10,634 nucleotides of DNA from Planctomycetales bacterium. GTDB taxonomy: Bacteria; Planctomycetota; UBA11346. The translations under genes were made by a program, and so were the position numbers. Positions 7,466-10,634 of this stretch are shown here, in pieces. The notes under the pieces are model-generated. The model made no database searches. It saw nothing but the letters and a program-made list of their open reading frames with translations, and was not told where the DNA came from. How positions within the stretch are numbered: the first letter of the stretch is position 1; each line of letters begins with the position of its first letter. The stretch covers positions 1 to 10,634 of the forward strand of contig JANYGY010000055.1 in the NCBI GenBank assembly GCA_025362255.1, written 5' to 3'.

Positions 7466-9007
7466 TCAGGCGCGAGGATTATGATCGCCGGTCGCCGCCA
7501 GCACCCGGCGGGTGACGACCGACATCCGCCGCGCCTGCATCGCGACGATCACCACCATGATCACCGGCAGGAACGTCAGAACCCAGCCCAGACCGTTCAG
7601 GCCATTGGTCTGATCCTCAATCGCATAGTGATAGACGCCTAAAAATGGATTCATCAGGCGCAGCACATCGTACGCGAAACTATTTTCAGAAATGAGCAGC
7701 ACGGCCAGCGACGGCACGATCGACCACGCCGTTCCCACCGCGATCACCACCAGCCGCCGATGCAGTGGCGTCGTGCACCACCGGCCGAACGCATGCCGGG
7801 CAAGGGTGTCGCCGATGATCAGCATCATCAAGCCATAGCCGAGAGTGTACCAGCCAAGCAGCACGGTCGACCAGCCATTGTTGTCGCCTTGACTCGCGAT
7901 CCCCAGCAAAGCCAAGGCGCTGAGCACGAATGCGAGCAGGAACCATCGTCCGCGAGCCGCTCCTGGTCCGAAAAATATCATCGCCCGACGCCGCCAGCCA
8001 CGTGCCCCGGCGATCACCTGGGCTTGGCGGGGCGTCAGCGCGAAGTCCTCGGTGACGGTGAAGAATCCGCAGAGCAACGCCGCCTGGATCCCGGTAAATC
8101 CCAGCCCCGCGATGAGTTCGGAGCGATGCCTCTCGGAACCGTTACCCCACAGCAGGATCACGCCGAGCCAGGCGAGCGCCGCCAACCACACCACGGTCAC
8201 CGCAAAGCGCGGCCGGCTGCTGCGATCACCCGCCCGATGGGTCAGCAGGGTCGCGGCGAAAACCAGGCACATCCACACCGCCGAGGCCCACACCGTCATC
8301 GTGATGCCGAACGCCAACCAGGCGTCGGCATTGCCCTCGACCATCGAACGCGGCCACCGGCTCAATCCGAAATCGAAAGTGTTGAATTGCATCCCGCTGG
8401 ACCACCCCCAGCCCACCAGCATCAGCAGGCCGACCACGCCGCCGCCGGCCACCCGCGATTTGCGATTGGGCGCCGAGCACGCGAGCATCAACGCCACGCA
8501 CGCCGCCAACACCCCGAGCAGCGGCACGGATACCAACGCCGCGAAGATGGTCAGCAAATCGAGCCCGCGCAAAAGGTACGCCATGACCAGGAACGGGGCC
8601 ATGGCCGCGGTGTAGAGCGCGCTTTGGGTCAGCGAGGCGGCGAGCAATCCGCGCACGATGCGGGCGGGTGGCAGGCCGGTCAGCTCGACCAGATCCCAGG
8701 TGTCATCATTGCGTTCCTGGACGACCAACCGGTTCGTCGCCATCGCCTGGACCACGATCAGAGCAAATGACCAGCACCAGCCCAGGGTGATGAACAGGTA
8801 CCGGCCATACGGCGCATCACTATCGAGGGCAGCGCCCGCGGTGGTGGCGAAAATCAACGCCGCACTCGCGGAAATCAGCAACAGCAGCGAAAACACTCCG
8901 ACGAAAACCTTTGACCGCAGATCCTGGCGCACGCACCGCACCAGCATCGGATCCAGCCGATCCGCAATCCGCTCTGAAATCTGCTCAAGTCGCGCAACGA
9001 GGTACAT
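7466..9007 (-). CDS. ABC-2-type transporter permease-like integral membrane protein
   Basis: A 513-residue polytopic membrane protein with about 12 hydrophobic segments (roughly 34-56, 70-90, 119-145, 150-178, 188-205, 229-255, 269-288, 297-318, 354-372, 380-400, 418-439 and 472-491). The N-terminus LDPMLVRCVRQDLRSKVFVG, an amphipathic stretch before the first membrane segment, is typical of ABC-2 permeases. The cytoplasmic stretch DTWDLVELTGLPPARIVRG (about 102-120) matches the 'LL.lTpl.p..iv.gk' coupling region of that class. The protein carries no Walker motifs, and no ABC ATPase gene is in the window. Substrate unknown. The four-base gap to the DUF58 gene makes it the first gene of the block. 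I prefer ATG 9007; an in-frame GTG at 9055 would add 16 residues that do not look like family sequence. Neither start has an evident ribosome binding site. Confidence 0.8.
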   Translation of the reverse strand: MYLVARLEQISERIADRLDPMLVRCVRQDLRSKVFVGVFSLLLLISASAALIFATTAGAALDSDAPYGRYLFITLGWCWSFALIVVQAMATNRLVVQERNDDTWDLVELTGLPPARIVRGLLAASLTQSALYTAAMAPFLVMAYLLRGLDLLTIFAALVSVPLLGVLAACVALMLACSAPNRKSRVAGGGVVGLLMLVGWGWSSGMQFNTFDFGLSRWPRSMVEGNADAWLAFGITMTVWASAVWMCLVFAATLLTHRAGDRSSRPRFAVTVVWLAALAWLGVILLWGNGSERHRSELIAGLGFTGIQAALLCGFFTVTEDFALTPRQAQVIAGARGWRRRAMIFFGPGAARGRWFLLAFVLSALALLGIASQGDNNGWSTVLLGWYTLGYGLMMLIIGDTLARHAFGRWCTTPLHRRLVVIAVGTAWSIVPSLAVLLISENSFAYDVLRLMNPFLGVYHYAIEDQTNGLNGLGWVLTFLPVIMVVIVAMQARRMSVVTRRVLAATGDHNPRA

Positions 9008-9136
9008 GGGACGGACAATGGATGATGCCGCATGAAAGTCGACAGATGCCCGCACACACCTCGGGGACTGACAACAACAGCAAGGACCGTGGCATGTGGC
9101 CTGCCTGTAGTCTTGAACGTGAACCCGCCTCGCGAG

Positions 9137-9236
9137 GAACAGGAGGGCGCAGAGGACGCAGAGAGCGCAGAAAAAAAGTGGATTGACGAGCTAGGTTCAG
9201 CCCTCATCCCTCTGCGTCCTCTGCGCCCTCCTGTTC
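9137..9236. repeat. Perfect 27-bp inverted repeat with 9-bp periodic arms
   Basis: The left arm 9137-9163 (begins GAACAGGAGGGCGCAGAGGA) is the exact reverse complement of the right arm 9210-9236, with a 46-base loop between them. Within the left side CGCAGA recurs at 9148, 9157 and 9166, exactly every 9 bases. The right arm has TCTGCG at 9211 and 9220, also 9 apart. Transcribed from either strand it would fold into a 27-bp hairpin. No T-run follows either arm, so it is not a simple terminator. Similar 'CGCAGAG'-periodic sequences are, from memory, dispersed between genes in various environmental bacteria; this looks like one of those REP-like or small non-autonomous elements. No transposase is present. 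Confidence 0.85.
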
Positions 9237-9259
9237 TCTATCTGTTGTCCGCCCTATTG

Positions 9260-9282
9260 AAAAAATACCCCGCACGGGCGGG
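9260..9282 (-). terminator. Rho-independent terminator after pyrG
   Basis: Read on the minus strand, CCCGC (9282-9278) pairs with GCGGG (9273-9269) across a four-base loop, then GTA and a run of six T (9265-9260). It begins 21 bases after the pyrG stop, where a terminator is expected. The stem is short (5 bp) but entirely G-C. It would separate pyrG transcription from the downstream operon. Confidence 0.6.
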
Positions 9283-9302
9283 CCGCGCGTTCAAACCGGT
9301 TC

Positions 9303-10634
9303 TTAAATTTCGGTCTTTTCGTCGGTCTTATGCTTATACGCCGCGCCGAGCAGGCCGCGGAAAAGCGGATGCGGGGCTACCGGGGTCGACTTGAATTCGG
9401 GGTGGGCCTGGGTCGCGAGGAAGAAGGGATGGTCCTTTAGCTCGATGATCTCGACCAGCGATTGTTCCGGTTTGCTCGGATCAGGAATGTAGAGGCCGGT
9501 GAATTGCATGCCGGCGGCTTCGAACTGGGCGCGGTAGGCGTTGTTGAATTCGTAGCGATGGCGGTGGCGTTCTTGCACAACGTCAGCGCCACCGAACAGC
9601 TTGGAGGTCTTGCTGCTCTTCTTGACCAGCGTGCATGGATACGAGCCCAGGCGCATGGTGCCGCCGATCGCGCCGGCGGCGATGATGTCCTTTTGCGACT
9701 CCATCACGACGATGATCGGATTGGTGGTCTTCTCATTCATTTCGGTGGAATTCGCGTCGGCTAGTCCGAGCACGTTGCGCGCGAATTCGATCGAGGCCGC
9801 CTGCATGCCCAGGCACAGGCCGAGGTACGGCAACTTGTGTTCGCGGGCGTAACGGATCGCCTTGAGTTTGCCTTCGAAGCCGCGTTTGCCGAAACCGCCC
9901 GGCACCAGGATGCCATCGATGCCCTTGAGGCGATCCTGCCAGTTCTCGTCTTTTTCGAGCTGCTCGCTTTCGATGCGCACGATGTTGGCTTTGAGCAGAT
10001 GCGAATAAGCGGCGTGGTCGATCGATTCGGTGACGGATTTGTACGCGTCCTGATGATCGATGTACTTGCCGATCAGAGCGATGGTCACGGTATCCTTGGG
10101 CTTGCGCACATGGTTGACCATCAGGTCCCAGTCGTGGGTGTCGCACGGCCGCACCGGCAGGCCCAGACGTTTGCATACGCTTTCGTGGATGCCCTGCTTT
10201 TGCAGCACCTGCGGCACTTCGTAGATCGTCGTCGGCACATCGGGCAGATCGATGACCTTGTCGAGATCGACATTGCAGAACAACGCGAGCTTGTCCTTCA
10301 CCGCCTTGGACACGGTTTTCTCAGCACGGCACAGCAGAAAATCGGGGACGATGCCGATTTCACGCAGCTTCTGTACCGAATGCTGAGCCGGCTTGGTTTT
10401 GATTTCACCCGCAGCACGGATGTAGGGGACATAGACGAGGTGCATGAACACCACGTTATCGCGCCCCAGGTCGTGCCTGAGTTGGCGGACGGCCTCCATG
10501 AACGGCAGGCCTTCGATGTCGCCGACGGTGCCGCCGACTTCGCTGATCACGACATCGACGCTGCGCCCATCGGGAAAGGTCGCCAGCGAGCGGATGGTCT
10601 GCTTGATCTCGTCGGTGACGTGCGGCACGACCTG
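9303..10634 (-). CDS. pyrG: CTP synthase, C-terminal about 443 residues (5' end outside window)
   Basis: CTP synthase makes CTP from UTP, ATP and glutamine in the cytoplasm, the last step of de novo pyrimidine nucleotide synthesis. The frame is open through the window edge (QVVPHVTDEIKQ), so about 100 N-terminal residues including the P-loop are missing; the internal GTG at 10628 is not a true start. Visible signatures of the synthetase domain include EVGGTVGDIEGLPF, VYVPYI, GEIKTKPAQHSV and LCRAE. The class I glutamine amidotransferase domain follows, with ILVPGGFGKRG, the nucleophile elbow GLCLGMQ (Cys272 counted from the codon at 10628) and AHPEF (His409, Glu411) completing the triad. The C-terminus ends a few residues after HPLFRGLLGAA, normal for the family. 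All catalytic residues in view are present, so the enzyme should be functional. It is co-directional with the downstream operon but separated by 295 bp and a probable terminator. Confidence 0.98.
   Translation of the reverse strand, partial: QVVPHVTDEIKQTIRSLATFPDGRSVDVVISEVGGTVGDIEGLPFMEAVRQLRHDLGRDNVVFMHLVYVPYIRAAGEIKTKPAQHSVQKLREIGIVPDFLLCRAEKTVSKAVKDKLALFCNVDLDKVIDLPDVPTTIYEVPQVLQKQGIHESVCKRLGLPVRPCDTHDWDLMVNHVRKPKDTVTIALIGKYIDHQDAYKSVTESIDHAAYSHLLKANIVRIESEQLEKDENWQDRLKGIDGILVPGGFGKRGFEGKLKAIRYAREHKLPYLGLCLGMQAASIEFARNVLGLADANSTEMNEKTTNPIIVVMESQKDIIAAGAIGGTMRLGSYPCTLVKKSSKTSKLFGGADVVQERHRHRYEFNNAYRAQFEAAGMQFTGLYIPDPSKPEQSLVEIIELKDHPFFLATQAHPEFKSTPVAPHPLFRGLLGAAYKHKTDEKTEI

Larger units (their letters stand above)
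9008..9302. other. Intergenic region between pyrG and the permease-led operon
   Basis: These 295 bases hold no convincing gene. From the pyrG side they contain a likely intrinsic terminator (9260-9282), a long inverted repeat (9137-9236) and a perfect 10-bp palindrome CCTCGCGAGG at 9128-9137 abutting the repeat. The remaining part (9008-9127) should contain the promoter of the permease-DUF58-BatA-VWA operon, but I see no -35/-10 pair on the minus strand good enough to mark. Confidence 0.6.

Noticed and set aside
7760..8770. 336-codon plus-strand open frame opposite the permease gene
   Set aside because: The translation is a His/Gln/Arg/Pro-rich shadow, while the minus strand encodes about 12 convincing membrane segments.
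9008..9055. Upstream GTG start at 9055 for the permease
   Set aside because: It adds 16 residues unlike the N-terminus of the family, and an ATG at 9007 sits right before the amphipathic N-terminal stretch. It is kept only as an alternative.
9183..9211. TTGACG in the loop of the inverted repeat as a plus-strand -35 box
   Set aside because: No acceptable -10 hexamer follows at 16-18 bases, and no plus-strand gene lies downstream.
9137..9236. The 27-bp inverted repeat as a terminator or CRISPR repeat pair
   Set aside because: No T-run follows either arm and the 46-base loop is long for a terminator. There are only two copies, in inverted orientation, which excludes a CRISPR array.

Overview
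The window is GC-rich bacterial chromosome, almost fully coding, with nearly all genes on the minus strand. Nothing in it is diagnostic for a phylum. The gene mix (a secreted SGNH hydrolase with a C-terminal 'IGSDDGL'-type sensor-like domain, a DUF58/BatA-like/VWA cluster and an ABC-2 permease with an RQ-type N-terminus) and the scarcity of clear Shine-Dalgarno sequences resemble Planctomycetota and the wider PVC group. That placement is inference, with moderate confidence.

Layout, right to left in the main direction of transcription. At 9303-10634 (-) is the 3' three quarters of pyrG (CTP synthase), cut by the window edge and followed by a credible intrinsic terminator at 9260-9282. A 295-bp intergenic region (9008-9302) holds a perfect 27-bp inverted repeat whose arms carry a 9-bp internal periodicity. 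Then comes a compact four-gene block: a polytopic ABC-2-like permease (7466-9007), a DUF58 protein (6616-7461), a BatA-like membrane protein whose VWA-like domain has lost its metal site (4802-6619), and a large membrane protein with two VWA domains flanking a glutamine-amidotransferase-like fold (1971-4802). Gaps of 4, -4 and -1 bases, with ATGA and TGATG stop/start overlaps, point to one translationally coupled operon. After 66 bp lies a secreted SGNH/GDSL hydrolase (216-1904, -). It converges with the 3' end of an unidentified plus-strand gene (1-213), with only two bases between the stop codons.

The four-gene block belongs to the Bat/MoxR-associated family of systems, in which a MoxR AAA+ ATPase normally works with a soluble DUF58 protein and membrane-anchored VWA proteins. 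Charge distribution suggests that both membrane proteins expose their VWA/GATase-like domains to the periplasm while DUF58 stays in the cytoplasm. Neither a MoxR ATPase nor an ABC ATPase for the permease is present, so both partners must be encoded elsewhere or be missing. The genes are recognisable at family level; the actual function of such systems is poorly known. The least explained items are the missing ATPases, the division of labour between the degenerate and intact VWA domains, and the intergenic inverted repeat.
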